A stretch of DNA of 50,035 nt, taken from assembly GCA_041661865.1 (NCBI GenBank), contig JBAZTO010000030.1:1-50035 (forward strand), in the 5' to 3' direction. The translations under genes and the position numbers were made by a program. The DNA comes from JBAZTO01 sp041661865 (GTDB lineage: Bacteria; Planctomycetota; Phycisphaerae; SM23-33). This document shows, piece by piece, positions 21,001 to 29,427 of this stretch. Numbering within the stretch: position 1 is the first letter of the stretch; each line of letters begins with the position of its first letter. A model generated the notes under the pieces. It had not been told where the DNA came from. It made no database searches and saw only the letters and a program-made list of their open reading frames with translations.

Positions 21001-22379
21001 TGCTGAAGCGCAACGGCGAAGTGGCCATTCTCGACGACAAGGGCCGCGAGCTCGAAAAATACAAGGTGCCCTACGGCGCCAACATGCTGGTGGTCGATGG
21101 CGCGAAGGTCAAGGCTGGGCATCGCCTGGTCCAGTGGGATCCGCACCGCGTGCCGATCCTGGCCGAGGCGGCCGGCTCGGTCCGCTTCCAGGATATCGAG
21201 GAAGGTGAAACTGTCCGCGTCGAGGCCGAGCGTGGTCGCGGCCCGACAGCCCGGCGCCTGGTGGTCATCGAGCACAAGGGCGAGAAGCACCCGCGCATCG
21301 TCATCGAGGACAAGAGCGGCAAGATTCTGGACTTCCACTACCTGCCGGCCAAGGCCCGCGTGGAAGTGGAAGAAGGCCAGTCGGTCCTGCCGGGCGAACT
21401 GCTCGCCCGCCAGCCGCGCGAGGTGAGCGGCACGCAGGACATCACCGGCGGCCTGCCTCGCGTGACCGAGGTGTTCGAGGCCCGCAAGCCCAAGGACCCG
21501 GCCGCGATGGCCGAGATTTCCGGGCGCGTCGAGCTTCGCACCGACAAGCGCCGCGGCAAGATGACCATCATCGTCCGCAGCGAATCGGGCATGGAGCGCG
21601 AGCACCACGTCCCGCACGACCGGCACCTGCTCGTGCATACCGGCGACTACGTGGAGGCGGGCGATCCGCTGACCGAAGGCCCGCTGGTGCCGCATGACAT
21701 CCTGGCCATCCGCGGCGAGGAAGCCCTCCAGCAGTACCTGCTGACCGAGGTGCTGGGCGTGTACCGCGGCGTGGGTCAGACCATCAACGACAAGCACGTT
21801 GAAGTCATCATCATGCAGATGATGCGGAAGGTGAAGATAGAATCTGTCGGCGACAGCAACCTTTTACCCGGAGATGTTGTTGACAAATTCCGCTTTAGAG
21901 AAGAGAATAGTCGACTCGCCGAATCGCTGAAGGTTGTGGAGCCTGGCGACACGGGCTTTGCCGTGGGCGATGTTGTGGTGCGTGGCAAGCTCGAGCAGGC
22001 CAATGCCGAGGTGGAAGCCAAGGGTGGCCAGCCGGCCAAGACTCGCCGGCCCCGGCCCGCGACGGCCAAGACGCTGCTGCTGGGCGTGACCAAGGCGTCG
22101 TTGCAGTCGGAGAGCTTCCTGTCGGCCGCCAGCTTCCAGGAGAGTACGAAGGTGTTCACCGAGGCGGCGTTGTCGGGCAGGATGGATGAGTTGCGCGGCC
22201 TGAAGGAGAACGTGATCCTGGGCCACCTGATCCCGGCGGGCACGAGCTTCAAGCCGTACGTGGACATGAAGATCAAGAAGCTGGTGGATCTGTCCGAACT
22301 GACCACCGCGCCCGACGAGCAGTTGACCGAGGCCGAGATTACGCAGGCCGTGCAGCAGGCCCTGACGGGGCAGAGCTGA
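18066..22379 (+). CDS. rpoC: DNA-directed RNA polymerase subunit beta'
   Basis: The catalytic beta' subunit. The start at ATG 18066 (MADSVYDRINDYGSVKISLA) has GGAG 8 nt upstream; an in-frame GTG at 18033 is less likely. It has 1437 residues. The N-terminal zinc site CACGKYKGTKHKGIICDRCG and the second site CEAKMGICARCYG are intact. The Mg-binding loop NADFDGDQMAVH has its three aspartates at 455, 457 and 459. The bridge/trigger region includes SIGEPGTQLTMRTFHTGG. It is followed by rpsL after 57 bp. Confidence 0.98.
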   Translation: MADSVYDRINDYGSVKISLASPNDIRSWSFGEVKKPETINYRTYRPEKDGLFCERIFGPERDWECACGKYKGTKHKGIICDRCGVKVTHSRVRRKRMGHINLAAPIVHIWFFKALPSRLGTLLDMKASDLEKIILFQDYAVTDPGQTPLKNKQVLTEDEYRSAFEKYRDDFKAQMGAEAIKVLLEQLELNSLSESLREDLKKTTSKQKIKDLTKRLKLVESIRLSGNRPEWMVMEVIPVIPPDLRPLVLLESGNFATSDLNDLYRRIINRNNRLKKLMDLNAPEVIIRNEKRMLQQAVDALFDNGRCRRPVQGTANRPLKSLTDMIKGKQGRFRENLLGKRVDYSGRSVIVVGPELRLHQCGLPKKIALELYQPFIIRRLKERGLADTIKSAKKMLERRDREIWDVLEEVIYQHPVMLNRAPTLHRMGIQAFEPVLVEGNAIKIHPLVCKGFNADFDGDQMAVHLPLSVEAQAEAHVLMLATNNIFSPANGSPITMPMQDIVLGVYYLTAEHGVEFVLPDVKKVKFTDGQEYPVYAHPRDAITAYTLGRIGVHAKVVVRLDNPLVIEQDKKYKPEKGRIVTSAGRCIFNDILPEGMGFYNYALGQKGASRAISDCFQKLGRGETLNLLDSMKELGFHYSTLAGLSFGITDAKIPERKPIILAEAQKRVDRIEEDYRVDAITEGERNNQIVDQWIHAREEITKSLLQALENDRHADDPNYLNPVWLMFHSNARGNIDQIRQLAGMRGLMSKPSGEIIETPIKANFREGLTVLEYFSSTHGARKGLADTALKTADSGYLTRKLADVAQNVIITEIDCGTLKGIPKSAIYKGEQVDVPLREIIIGRVARENIINPITDQVIVRENDTINEAVARQIEDLGMETIRVRSVLTCEAKMGICARCYGVDLSTGKLVEEGLAVGIIGAQSIGEPGTQLTMRTFHTGGVATRAVVESEILATVTGVIQYRELNAVLVESGKEKQLVVLKRNGEVAILDDKGRELEKYKVPYGANMLVVDGAKVKAGHRLVQWDPHRVPILAEAAGSVRFQDIEEGETVRVEAERGRGPTARRLVVIEHKGEKHPRIVIEDKSGKILDFHYLPAKARVEVEEGQSVLPGELLARQPREVSGTQDITGGLPRVTEVFEARKPKDPAAMAEISGRVELRTDKRRGKMTIIVRSESGMEREHHVPHDRHLLVHTGDYVEAGDPLTEGPLVPHDILAIRGEEALQQYLLTEVLGVYRGVGQTINDKHVEVIIMQMMRKVKIESVGDSNLLPGDVVDKFRFREENSRLAESLKVVEPGDTGFAVGDVVVRGKLEQANAEVEAKGGQPAKTRRPRPATAKTLLLGVTKASLQSESFLSAASFQESTKVFTEAALSGRMDELRGLKENVILGHLIPAGTSFKPYVDMKIKKLVDLSELTTAPDEQLTEAEITQAVQQALTGQS

Positions 22380-22436
22380 GACGGCCGGATTACGATAGTG
22401 CTGGATAAAGAAGTCTGAATAATAAAGAGGTTTGGG

Positions 22437-22808
22437 ATGCCGACGATTAATCAACTGGTTCGTTCACCGCGGACGGTTCAGAAGGCCAAGAAGAAGAACG
22501 TGGCGTTGAACTCCTGCCCGCAGAGGCGTGGCGTGTGCCTGCTGGTCAAGACCGTCACGCCCAAGAAGCCCAACTCGGCGTTGCGGAAGGTTGCCCGCGT
22601 GCGGTTGAGCAACGGCAAGGAAGTGACGGCCTACATTCCCGGCGTCGATCACAACCTCCAGGAGCACAGCATCGTGCTGGTCCGCGGCGGCCGCGTGCGC
22701 GACCTGCCCGGCGTGCGTTACCATATCGTGCGCGGCACGCTGGATGCGTTGGGCGTGGCCAATCGCAAGCAGAGTCGCAGCAAGTACGGGGCCAAGAGGC
22801 CCAAGTAG
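22437..22808 (+). CDS. rpsL: 30S ribosomal protein S12
   Basis: A decoding-centre protein of 123 residues. The streptomycin-related loop reads TPKKPNSALRK, with the lysine of the sensitive type, and the second loop reads RDLPGVRYHIVRG. It starts the str-type group rpsL-rpsG-fusA, which here follows rpoC directly. Confidence 0.98.
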   Translation: MPTINQLVRSPRTVQKAKKKNVALNSCPQRRGVCLLVKTVTPKKPNSALRKVARVRLSNGKEVTAYIPGVDHNLQEHSIVLVRGGRVRDLPGVRYHIVRGTLDALGVANRKQSRSKYGAKRPK

Positions 22809-22866
22809 GCGTTGGCGAGAGAGTCAACAGGCCGCCCGATAAGCGGGCGGGTTTGGGAAGAACAAT

Positions 22867-23343
22867 ATGGCATTCAAGAAGTTTACAGTATCAGCGACCG
22901 CCCTGGCGCCGGACCCGGTGTATCACAGCAAGCTGGTGACCAAGTTCATCAACTCCATCATGCTGTCGGGCAAGAAGTCTACGGCCTGCCGCGTGTTCTA
23001 CGGCGCGATGAACATCATCGCCGAGAAGGTCAAGGACGTCCCGCCGCTGGAGGTCTTCGAGAAGGGCTTGGAGAACATCAAGCCGCTGATCGAAGTCCGC
23101 TCCAAGCGCGTGGGCGGGGCCAACTACCAGGTGCCCATGCAGGTCAACAGCAAGCGGCAACTGTCGCTGGCCATTCGCTGGGTTCGCGATGCGGTGCGCG
23201 CGGGCAAGGGCTCGCCGACCCATGAGCGGCTGGCGAATGAAATGATGGCCGCCTACAAGGGCGAAGGCACCGCCATGCAGACGCGCGAGAACGTGCACCG
23301 CATGGCCGAGGCCAACAAGGCCTTCGCACACTTTGCCTGGTAG
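22867..23343 (+). CDS. rpsG: 30S ribosomal protein S7
   Basis: Nucleates assembly of the 30S head by binding the 3' domain of 16S rRNA. It has 158 residues, close to the usual 156. Conserved segments include KFINSIMLSGKKSTA, VRSKRVGGANYQVP and the C-terminal HRMAEANKAFAHF. GGGAAG lies before the ATG. Confidence 0.98.
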   Translation: MAFKKFTVSATALAPDPVYHSKLVTKFINSIMLSGKKSTACRVFYGAMNIIAEKVKDVPPLEVFEKGLENIKPLIEVRSKRVGGANYQVPMQVNSKRQLSLAIRWVRDAVRAGKGSPTHERLANEMMAAYKGEGTAMQTRENVHRMAEANKAFAHFAW

Positions 23344-23742
23344 CCATCGGCAAAGAAGCTTCAGATGTAAGCAACATCGGTCTTATCATGCCCCCCTTAA
23401 GGCGCTGGTAAGCCGAGTTGGATGGAATCGCCCAGCGAGCGTTTTTGACGCTTGAGACGTGCGGGCGACCCCGGTCGGATACAATAAAGCCGGGGCTCAG
23501 AGAAGGCCTGTTTTGGCCTGCGGGCTGAGATGGGCCGCTTGAGATAACACAACCGGGCCGGCCTGTAGACGTGGCCCTGGGCACTGCATCCGCCCGGGCT
23601 TTCAAGGCCGGTGCCTTCCGGGTCTCCCGGGAAGGCGCAGGGTGCCTGGCATCCTGGTCAGCGCAAGTGACCCCGCTTGTGGTATCGATTTATAATTGTG
23701 ATGCGCATTGGGATCTCGGATCCCGATCAAGATTGAGTAATC
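23344..23742 (+). promoter_or_regulatory. rpsG-fusA spacer with structured leader
   Basis: This 399-bp gap has no credible gene. It contains hairpins AGGCC/GGCCT near 23503-23520, GCCTTCCGGG/CCCGGGAAGGC at 23613-23635 (one-base bulge) and GGGATC/GATCCC at 23710-23724, just before fusA. None is followed by a T-run. A promoter-like TATAAT stands at 23691. The size and folding suggest that fusA is separately regulated from rpsL-rpsG. Confidence 0.4.
23691..23696 (+). promoter_or_regulatory. -10 box of a likely fusA promoter
   Basis: A perfect TATAAT lies 46 nt before the fusA ATG. The -35 region is poor, so the promoter may need another factor or be weak. Transcription from here would give a leader of about 40 nt beginning just before the GGGATC/GATCCC hairpin. 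Confidence 0.45.
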
Positions 23743-25821
23743 ATGGCGAAAGATCTTCAAAAGCTCCGTAACATCGGCGTGATGGCCCACATCGACGCCG
23801 GCAAGACCACCGTCAGCGAACGCATTCTGTTCTTTGCGGGCAGGACGTACAAGATCGGCGAAGTCCACGACGGCACCGCCGTTATGGACTACCTGGAGGA
23901 AGAGCAGGAGCGGGGCATCACCATCACCTCCGCAGCCACCAAGCTCAGCTGGCGCGACTACGACATTAACCTCATCGACACGCCTGGCCACGTGGACTTC
24001 ACCATCGAGGTCGAGCGCTCCCTGCGAGTGCTTGACGGCGCGGTGGCGGTGTTCTGTGCCGTTGGCGGCGTCGAGGCCCAGAGCGAGACCGTCTGGCGCC
24101 AGGCCGACCGTTATGGCGTGCCGCGCATCTGCTTCATTAACAAGCTCGACCGCGGCGGCGCGGACTTTGATATGGTTCTGGGCGACATCACCAACCGCCT
24201 GCACGCCAACCCGATCGTTTTGCAACTGCCCATCGGCCAGGGCGACAAGCACATCGGCCAGTTGGACCTCATCCGCCGCAAGGCCTACTACTACGACGAA
24301 GACGGCGCTGCCACCAAGCTGCGGGTGGAAGATGTGCCGGCGGAGTATGTGGACGATGTCGAGTTGCATCGTCACGAGATGGTCGAAAAAGCGGCCGAGT
24401 ATGATGACCGCCTGATGGAAAAGTACCTCCACGACGAGGACTCCATTACCGAGGAAGACATCGTCGCCGCCATCCGCAAGGGCACGGTTGCCAACAAACT
24501 CCACCCCGTGCTGTGCGGCTCGGCCCTTCGTCACATCGGTGTCCACCCGCTACTGGATGCTGTCGTCGATTACCTGCCCAGCCCGCTGGACAAGCCGCCC
24601 GTGGAGGGCCTGATCAGCGCCCGGGGCCCGGAGAAGACGACTCGCGCCTGCACCGATAAGGATCCGTTCTCTGCGCTGGTCTTCAAGATTACCTCCGATG
24701 AGCACGGCGACTTGACGTTCATCCGCATCTACAGCGGCACGCTGACGGGCAACACCCGCGTGCTGAACAGCACGCAGGACAGGAAGGAAAACATTTCCCG
24801 CATCTGGGAGATGCATGCGGCCAAGCGGACCCGCCGCGACCAGGCCGGCGCCGGCGATATCGTGGCCGTGGTGGGGCTGAAGAACTCCATCACCGGCGAC
24901 ACGCTGTGCGACACCAAGGCCCCGATCATCCTGGAGAAGGTGGACTTCCCCGAGCCGGTCATCACCATGTCCATCGAGCCGCGCACCAGTGCCGACAAGC
25001 AGAAGTTGGGCGAGGCGCTGGGCATCCTGCGGCGCGAGGACCCCAGCTTCGGCTTCAGCTATGACGAAGAGACTGGCCAGACCATCATCTCCGGCATGGG
25101 CGAGCTGCACCTGGAGATCGTCAAGAACAAGCTGGTTCGCGACATGGGCGTCGACGTCAACGTCGGACGCCCCAGCGTGGCGTACAAGGAAACCATCACC
25201 ACCATAGCCGAGGCCGAAGGGCGATTCGTCAAGCAGACCGGCGGGCACGGGCAGTTCGCTGTGGTCGTGCTTCGACTGGAACCCTTCGTGCCCGAGCCGG
25301 GCGAGGCGTCCGTCCAGTTCGAGGACGCCACCAAGGGCGGCGTGGTGCCGCGCGAGTTCATCAAGTCGGTGCAGCAGGGCGTCATGGATGCCTCGACCAG
25401 CGGCCCCCAGGCCGGCTACCCGATGCTCAATATCAAGGCCTTCCTGACCGATGGCAAGCACCACCCGGTGGACAGCTCGGACATGGCCTTCCAGCAGGCC
25501 GGGGCACTGGCCTTCGTGGAGGCCGCCCGCAAGGCCAAGCCGGTCTTCCTCGAGCCGGTGATGATGGTTCAGGTGACCATTCCCGACGAGTTTGTGGGCG
25601 CCGTGACCGGCGACCTCAACGCCCGGCGGGCCGACATCAAGGAAATGGGCAGCCGCGGCAAGATTCGCGTTGTAGACGCCCTGGTGCCCTTGGCGGAGAT
25701 GTTTGGATATACGACGCAACTGCGGTCGCTGACCCAGGGCCGCGGAACCTGCACGATGGAGCCGCATTCGTACGCCCAGGCCCCGGCGCAGGTGGCTGCG
25801 GCGGTGCTGAAGTTGGCCTGA
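23743..25821 (+). CDS. fusA: Translation elongation factor G
   Basis: The translocation GTPase, 692 residues with five domains. G motifs are AHIDAGKTT near residues 17-25, an intact RGITITSAAT switch I (in contrast to the altered tuf), DTPGHVDF and NKLDR. Domain IV includes TGGHGQFAVV and the C-terminal domain ends in the conserved SLTQGRGTCTMEPHSYAQAP. It has only a weak Shine-Dalgarno. The neighbour on the right is rpsJ, not a second tuf. Confidence 0.98.
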   Translation: MAKDLQKLRNIGVMAHIDAGKTTVSERILFFAGRTYKIGEVHDGTAVMDYLEEEQERGITITSAATKLSWRDYDINLIDTPGHVDFTIEVERSLRVLDGAVAVFCAVGGVEAQSETVWRQADRYGVPRICFINKLDRGGADFDMVLGDITNRLHANPIVLQLPIGQGDKHIGQLDLIRRKAYYYDEDGAATKLRVEDVPAEYVDDVELHRHEMVEKAAEYDDRLMEKYLHDEDSITEEDIVAAIRKGTVANKLHPVLCGSALRHIGVHPLLDAVVDYLPSPLDKPPVEGLISARGPEKTTRACTDKDPFSALVFKITSDEHGDLTFIRIYSGTLTGNTRVLNSTQDRKENISRIWEMHAAKRTRRDQAGAGDIVAVVGLKNSITGDTLCDTKAPIILEKVDFPEPVITMSIEPRTSADKQKLGEALGILRREDPSFGFSYDEETGQTIISGMGELHLEIVKNKLVRDMGVDVNVGRPSVAYKETITTIAEAEGRFVKQTGGHGQFAVVVLRLEPFVPEPGEASVQFEDATKGGVVPREFIKSVQQGVMDASTSGPQAGYPMLNIKAFLTDGKHHPVDSSDMAFQQAGALAFVEAARKAKPVFLEPVMMVQVTIPDEFVGAVTGDLNARRADIKEMGSRGKIRVVDALVPLAEMFGYTTQLRSLTQGRGTCTMEPHSYAQAPAQVAAAVLKLA

Positions 25822-25865
25822 TTGACGGCCTGAAACAAAAAAAGACAAAACTTTAGTCAAAAGGA

Positions 25866-25893
25866 TTGACAGGCCGCGGCGGATCTATATGCT
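25866..25893 (+). promoter_or_regulatory. Promoter of the S10-spc-alpha cluster
   Basis: A perfect TTGACA (25866-25871) is separated by 16 bp from TATGCT (25888-25893), about 70 nt before rpsJ and just after fusA. The gap between fusA and rpsJ is AT-rich before the -35 box (AAACAAAAAAAGACAAAAC), like an UP element. Confidence 0.65.
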
Positions 25894-25961
25894 GGTGTGA
25901 CTCTGGCTCTAGACGGGCCCCAACCGGGTGCTAAACCCCGGTGCCGTGGAGAACAAAGTAC

Positions 25962-26270
25962 ATGACACAAGACAAGATACGTATCCGAATGGAAGCATAC
26001 GATCACCGGGCGCTGGACGCCTCGGCCAAGGAGATCGTTGACCATGCTGAGCGGACCGGCGCCCGTGTCCGCGGCCCGGTGCCGCTGCCCACGCGGATCG
26101 AGCGGTACACCGTCCTTCGTGGCCCGCACGTGGACAAGAAGAGCCGCGAGCAGTTCGAGATGCGGACACACAAGCGGATCATTGACATTTACGAGCCGAC
26201 CGTACGGACCGTCGAGGCGCTGAATCGCCTGGTGGTCCCGGCCGGCGTGTTCATCAAGATCAAGGCATAG
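25962..26270 (+). CDS. rpsJ: 30S ribosomal protein S10
   Basis: A head protein of the 30S subunit and partner of NusG and NusB. The start is ATG 25962 (MTQDKIRIRMEAYDH), with GGAG about 10 nt upstream, giving 102 residues; an earlier GTG at 25941 in frame is rejected. It carries the conserved GPVPLPTRIERYTVLRGPHV and MRTHKRIIDI segments. First gene of the S10 cluster. Confidence 0.97.
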   Translation: MTQDKIRIRMEAYDHRALDASAKEIVDHAERTGARVRGPVPLPTRIERYTVLRGPHVDKKSREQFEMRTHKRIIDIYEPTVRTVEALNRLVVPAGVFIKIKA

Positions 26271-26280
26271 GACTTTATCC

Positions 26281-26943
26281 ATGCTGTCGGCACTCATAGG
26301 TAAAAAGATCGGTATGACCCAGTTGTACGACGCCAAGGGCGAAGTTCAGCCCGTGACCGTCGTGCAGGCCGGGCCCTGTAGCGTCCTCCAGATCAAGACC
26401 CCCGAGGCTGACGGCTACAACGCCGTGCAGATCGGTTTCGGCGAGGTCAAGCCCCAGCGGACGACCAAGGCCCTCATCGGCCACGCCGTCAAGGCAGGCT
26501 CGGCCCCCAAGAAGTGCATCCGCGAGTATCGCCTGGCCGACGCGGCCGGCGACGTTGCGGTGGGGCAGGTGCTGACGGTGGAAGTCTTCGAGGGCGTGGG
26601 CCTGGTGGATGTCTGCGGCACGAGCAAGGGCAAAGGCACCGCCGGCGTCATGAAGAGGCATCATTTCAAGGGCATGCCTGCTTCCCACGGTACCGAGCGG
26701 AAGCACAGAAGCCCCGGCTCGATCGCAGCCCACGCCACCAACCGCGGTTGGGGCGGCGACATCAAGAAGGGCAAGCGAATGGGCGGTCGAATGGGCAACG
26801 CCCAGAGAACCACCCGCAACCACACGCTGGTGGCCATCGATAAAGAGAATAACCTCCTGTTGATCAAGGGCGCGGTGCCCGGAGCCAACGGAGGTTTTGT
26901 GTTTATATACCCAAGCAAGACAGCCGCGGCCAAGAGCAAATAG
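26281..26943 (+). CDS. rplC: 50S ribosomal protein L3
   Basis: An early-assembly large-subunit protein whose loop reaches the peptidyl transferase centre. The 220 residues begin MLSALIGKKIGMTQLYD. The functional W-finger/basic loop region includes GTSKGKGTAGVMKRHHFKG and MGGRMG. It starts 11 nt after rpsJ. Confidence 0.97.
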   Translation: MLSALIGKKIGMTQLYDAKGEVQPVTVVQAGPCSVLQIKTPEADGYNAVQIGFGEVKPQRTTKALIGHAVKAGSAPKKCIREYRLADAAGDVAVGQVLTVEVFEGVGLVDVCGTSKGKGTAGVMKRHHFKGMPASHGTERKHRSPGSIAAHATNRGWGGDIKKGKRMGGRMGNAQRTTRNHTLVAIDKENNLLLIKGAVPGANGGFVFIYPSKTAAAKSK

Positions 26944-26963
26944 GCCCTCAAGGATAGCGCGTC

Positions 26964-27593
26964 ATGTTGGAAGTACCAATTTACAATACCGAAGGCCGCA
27001 AGATCGACACGATGAAGGTCGATGAGCATTTGTTCGGCACGGAGGTCAACGTCTCCCTGATCAAGCAGGCGATCGTTGCCTACCACGCCAACAAGCGGCA
27101 GGGCACGGCGGCCAGCAAAGGCCGTGGACAGGTTGCGGGCTCCACGCGAAAGCTCTTCCGCCAGAAGGGCACGGGCAACGCCCGGCGTGGCCCGGTTCGC
27201 ACCAACGTCATGAAGGGCGGCGGCGCTGCCTTCGGCAAGACGCCCCACAGCTTCCGCAAGAAGCTGCCCCGCGGCATGCGTAAGGCGGCCCTGAACTCGG
27301 CCCTGCTGGCCAAGATGCTGGGCAACGACATGCTCCTGATCGAAGGCCTGGCCGCCAGCCAGCCCAAGACCAAGACGATGGCGACCATGCTCAAGGGCTT
27401 GCAGATCAACCGTTCCTGCCTGCTGGCACTGGCCCAGCGAGACAACAATATCTACCTCAGCGCCCGCAACATCCCGGACCTGACGGTGCGGACGGCTGAG
27501 GAACTCAACGCCTTCGACGTGGCCACGAGGCAGAAGATGATGCTGACCACCGATGCAATGAAGGCCCTGATGTCACGGGAGGGCAAGGCGTGA
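26964..27593 (+). CDS. rplD: 50S ribosomal protein L4
   Basis: Lines the peptide exit tunnel and, in E. coli, represses its own operon. It has 209 residues, with the tunnel loop around KGRGQVAGSTRKLFRQKGTG and RRGPVRTNVMKGGGAAFGK. Its stop overlaps the GTG start of rplW by 4 nt, suggesting translational coupling. Confidence 0.96.
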   Translation: MLEVPIYNTEGRKIDTMKVDEHLFGTEVNVSLIKQAIVAYHANKRQGTAASKGRGQVAGSTRKLFRQKGTGNARRGPVRTNVMKGGGAAFGKTPHSFRKKLPRGMRKAALNSALLAKMLGNDMLLIEGLAASQPKTKTMATMLKGLQINRSCLLALAQRDNNIYLSARNIPDLTVRTAEELNAFDVATRQKMMLTTDAMKALMSREGKA

Positions 27594-27874
27594 GGCACGA
27601 TATCCATAGCACAATCATTCGGCCGCTGATCACCGAGAAGAGTACCCACCAGAGCCAGACCCGCAACGCCTACGCGTTCCAGGTGGCCGCGGATGCCAAC
27701 AAGTCCCAGATCAAGCAGGCCGTCGAGAAGATTTACGAAGTGAAGGTTCGCGCCGTTCGCACGGCCAACCGTAAGGGCAAGCGGCGTAGGGCGGGCTATC
27801 GTTACGGCCTGACCAGCCAATGGAAAAAGGCCGTGGTGATCCTGCACAGCGATTACCACATCGATCTGTTCTAA
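27590..27874 (+). CDS. rplW: 50S ribosomal protein L23
   Basis: Sits at the exit of the peptide tunnel, where SRP and trigger factor dock. It has 94 residues from a GTG start that overlaps the rplD stop. Conserved segments are IIRPLITEKST and the C-terminal VRAVRTANRKGKRRRAGYRYG. Confidence 0.96.
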   Translation: MRHDIHSTIIRPLITEKSTHQSQTRNAYAFQVAADANKSQIKQAVEKIYEVKVRAVRTANRKGKRRRAGYRYGLTSQWKKAVVILHSDYHIDLF

Positions 27875-27891
27875 GGCGACACGAGTAACTC

Positions 27892-28746
27892 ATGGCGATC
27901 AAGATATACAAAAAGACATCCGCGGGCAGGCGATTCAGCTCGGTCAACCGCCGAGAGGAAGTCACCTCCACCACGCCGGAAAAGTCGCTGCTCAAGCCGC
28001 TGAAGAAAAAGGGCGGGCGCAACTTCAGCGGCAAGATCACGACGCGGCATCGCGGCGGCGGGGCCAAGCAGATGTACCGCGTGATCGACTTCAAGCGCAA
28101 CGGCAGGGACGGGCAGGCCGCTGAGGTGCTGTCCATCCAGTACGACCCCAACCGCACGTGCAACATCGCCCTGCTGGGTCACGAGGACGGGACGAAGACG
28201 TACATCCTGGCCCCCGTCGGCCTCAAGGTGGGCGCCAAGATCTACTCGGGCGACGCGGCCGAGCCTCGGCTGGGCAACTGCCTGCCGCTGGGCAAGATTC
28301 CCGTGGGCCTGGAAATCCATAACATCGAAATGTCCCCCGGCGAAGGCGGCAAGATGGTCCGCACCGCCGGCGGGGTGGCTCGCCTGGTGGCCCGCGAGGG
28401 CAAGATGGCGCACCTGATTCTGCCCTCGGGCGAAATGCGAATGGTCAACTCGCAGTGCCGGGCGACCATCGGCCAGTTGGGCAACATCGAACACGGCAGC
28501 GTCCGCTGGGGCAAGGCGGGTCGTACGCGTCACCGCGGCCGTCGGCCTCACGTTCGCGGCTCGGCGATGAACCCGGTGGCCCACCCGATGGGCGGCGGCG
28601 AAGGCCGTCGCAGTGGCGGCCGGCATCCGGTTTCGCCTACGGGCAAGTTGGCCAAGGGCGGCAAGACCCGCCGGCGCCGCAAGGTGTCCAACAAGATGAT
28701 CCTGCGTCGTCGCCGGAATGTCCGTAACGGGCAGTTGGTACTTTAG
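27892..28746 (+). CDS. rplB: 50S ribosomal protein L2
   Basis: A large-subunit protein near the peptidyl transferase centre, 284 residues. The core blocks GKITTRHRGGGAKQ and GNIEHGSVRWGKAGRTRHRG are normal. The near-catalytic loop, usually NPVDHPHGGGEG, reads NPVAHPMGGGEG: the essential histidine (H229 in E. coli) is kept, while the neighbouring D and second H are replaced by A and M. Confidence 0.97.
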   Translation: MAIKIYKKTSAGRRFSSVNRREEVTSTTPEKSLLKPLKKKGGRNFSGKITTRHRGGGAKQMYRVIDFKRNGRDGQAAEVLSIQYDPNRTCNIALLGHEDGTKTYILAPVGLKVGAKIYSGDAAEPRLGNCLPLGKIPVGLEIHNIEMSPGEGGKMVRTAGGVARLVAREGKMAHLILPSGEMRMVNSQCRATIGQLGNIEHGSVRWGKAGRTRHRGRRPHVRGSAMNPVAHPMGGGEGRRSGGRHPVSPTGKLAKGGKTRRRRKVSNKMILRRRRNVRNGQLVL

Positions 28747-28779
28747 GTTCAAGAGGCCTGTTGAAAGACTGAGATAATC

Positions 28780-29061
28780 ATGACCAGAAGCTCAAAAAAA
28801 GGTCCGTTTGTGGATGAGAAGCTGTACCGCAAGGTGCAGAAGGCCACATCCACCGGCAGCCACGAGGCGATCAAGACCTGGGCCCGCGCCTGCACGATCG
28901 TCCCGGAGTTTGTCGGACTGACGTTCATGGTTCACAACGGCAAGGCGTTCAACCGGGTGTTTGTGACTGAAGACATGGTCGGACACAAGTTGGGCGAGTT
29001 CAGCCCGACCCGGCTGTTCCGTGGTCACAGCGGCATCAAGAAGGCGGAGACCCCCGCGTAA
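28780..29061 (+). CDS. rpsS: 30S ribosomal protein S19
   Basis: A head protein that touches the A-site finger and binds with S13. It has 93 residues, beginning MTRSSKKGPFVDEKL and ending with the conserved HKLGEFSPTRLFRGH segment. It lies 33 bp after rplB with a normal Shine-Dalgarno. Confidence 0.97.
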   Translation: MTRSSKKGPFVDEKLYRKVQKATSTGSHEAIKTWARACTIVPEFVGLTFMVHNGKAFNRVFVTEDMVGHKLGEFSPTRLFRGHSGIKKAETPA

Positions 29062-29080
29062 GTAGTCTGGGAATATACCG

Positions 29081-29413
29081 ATGGCATGGCACTCAACATA
29101 TAGATACGCCCGGATCAGCGCCCGAAAGGTTCGCCTGATCGTGGACCTGATCCGCGGGCAGAACGTTCAAAAGGCCCTCAACATCCTGAAGTTCACGCCC
29201 AACCGGGCGGCAGTGATGATTTCCAAGGCCCTGACCAGCGCGGTCGCCAGCGCCAACGAGGCCGAGGCGAATGTGGACCGCCTGTTCGTGCAGGAGGCCC
29301 GCGTGGACGAGGGTCCGGTGATGAAGCGATTCATCGAGAAGGACCGCGGCAGGGCGCATCCGATCCTGAAGCGGACCAGTCACATTGTCGTTGTTGTCGA
29401 GCAAGAGGAATAG
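29081..29413 (+). CDS. rplV: 50S ribosomal protein L22
   Basis: A tunnel-wall protein whose hairpin is a macrolide-resistance site. It has 110 residues, with YARISARKVRLIVDLIRGQ at the start. The beta-hairpin region is EARVDEGPVMKRFIEKDRGR, followed by AHPILKRTSHIVVVVEQ. Confidence 0.97.
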   Translation: MAWHSTYRYARISARKVRLIVDLIRGQNVQKALNILKFTPNRAAVMISKALTSAVASANEAEANVDRLFVQEARVDEGPVMKRFIEKDRGRAHPILKRTSHIVVVVEQEE

Positions 29414-29427
29414 GTAAAGAGGCAATC

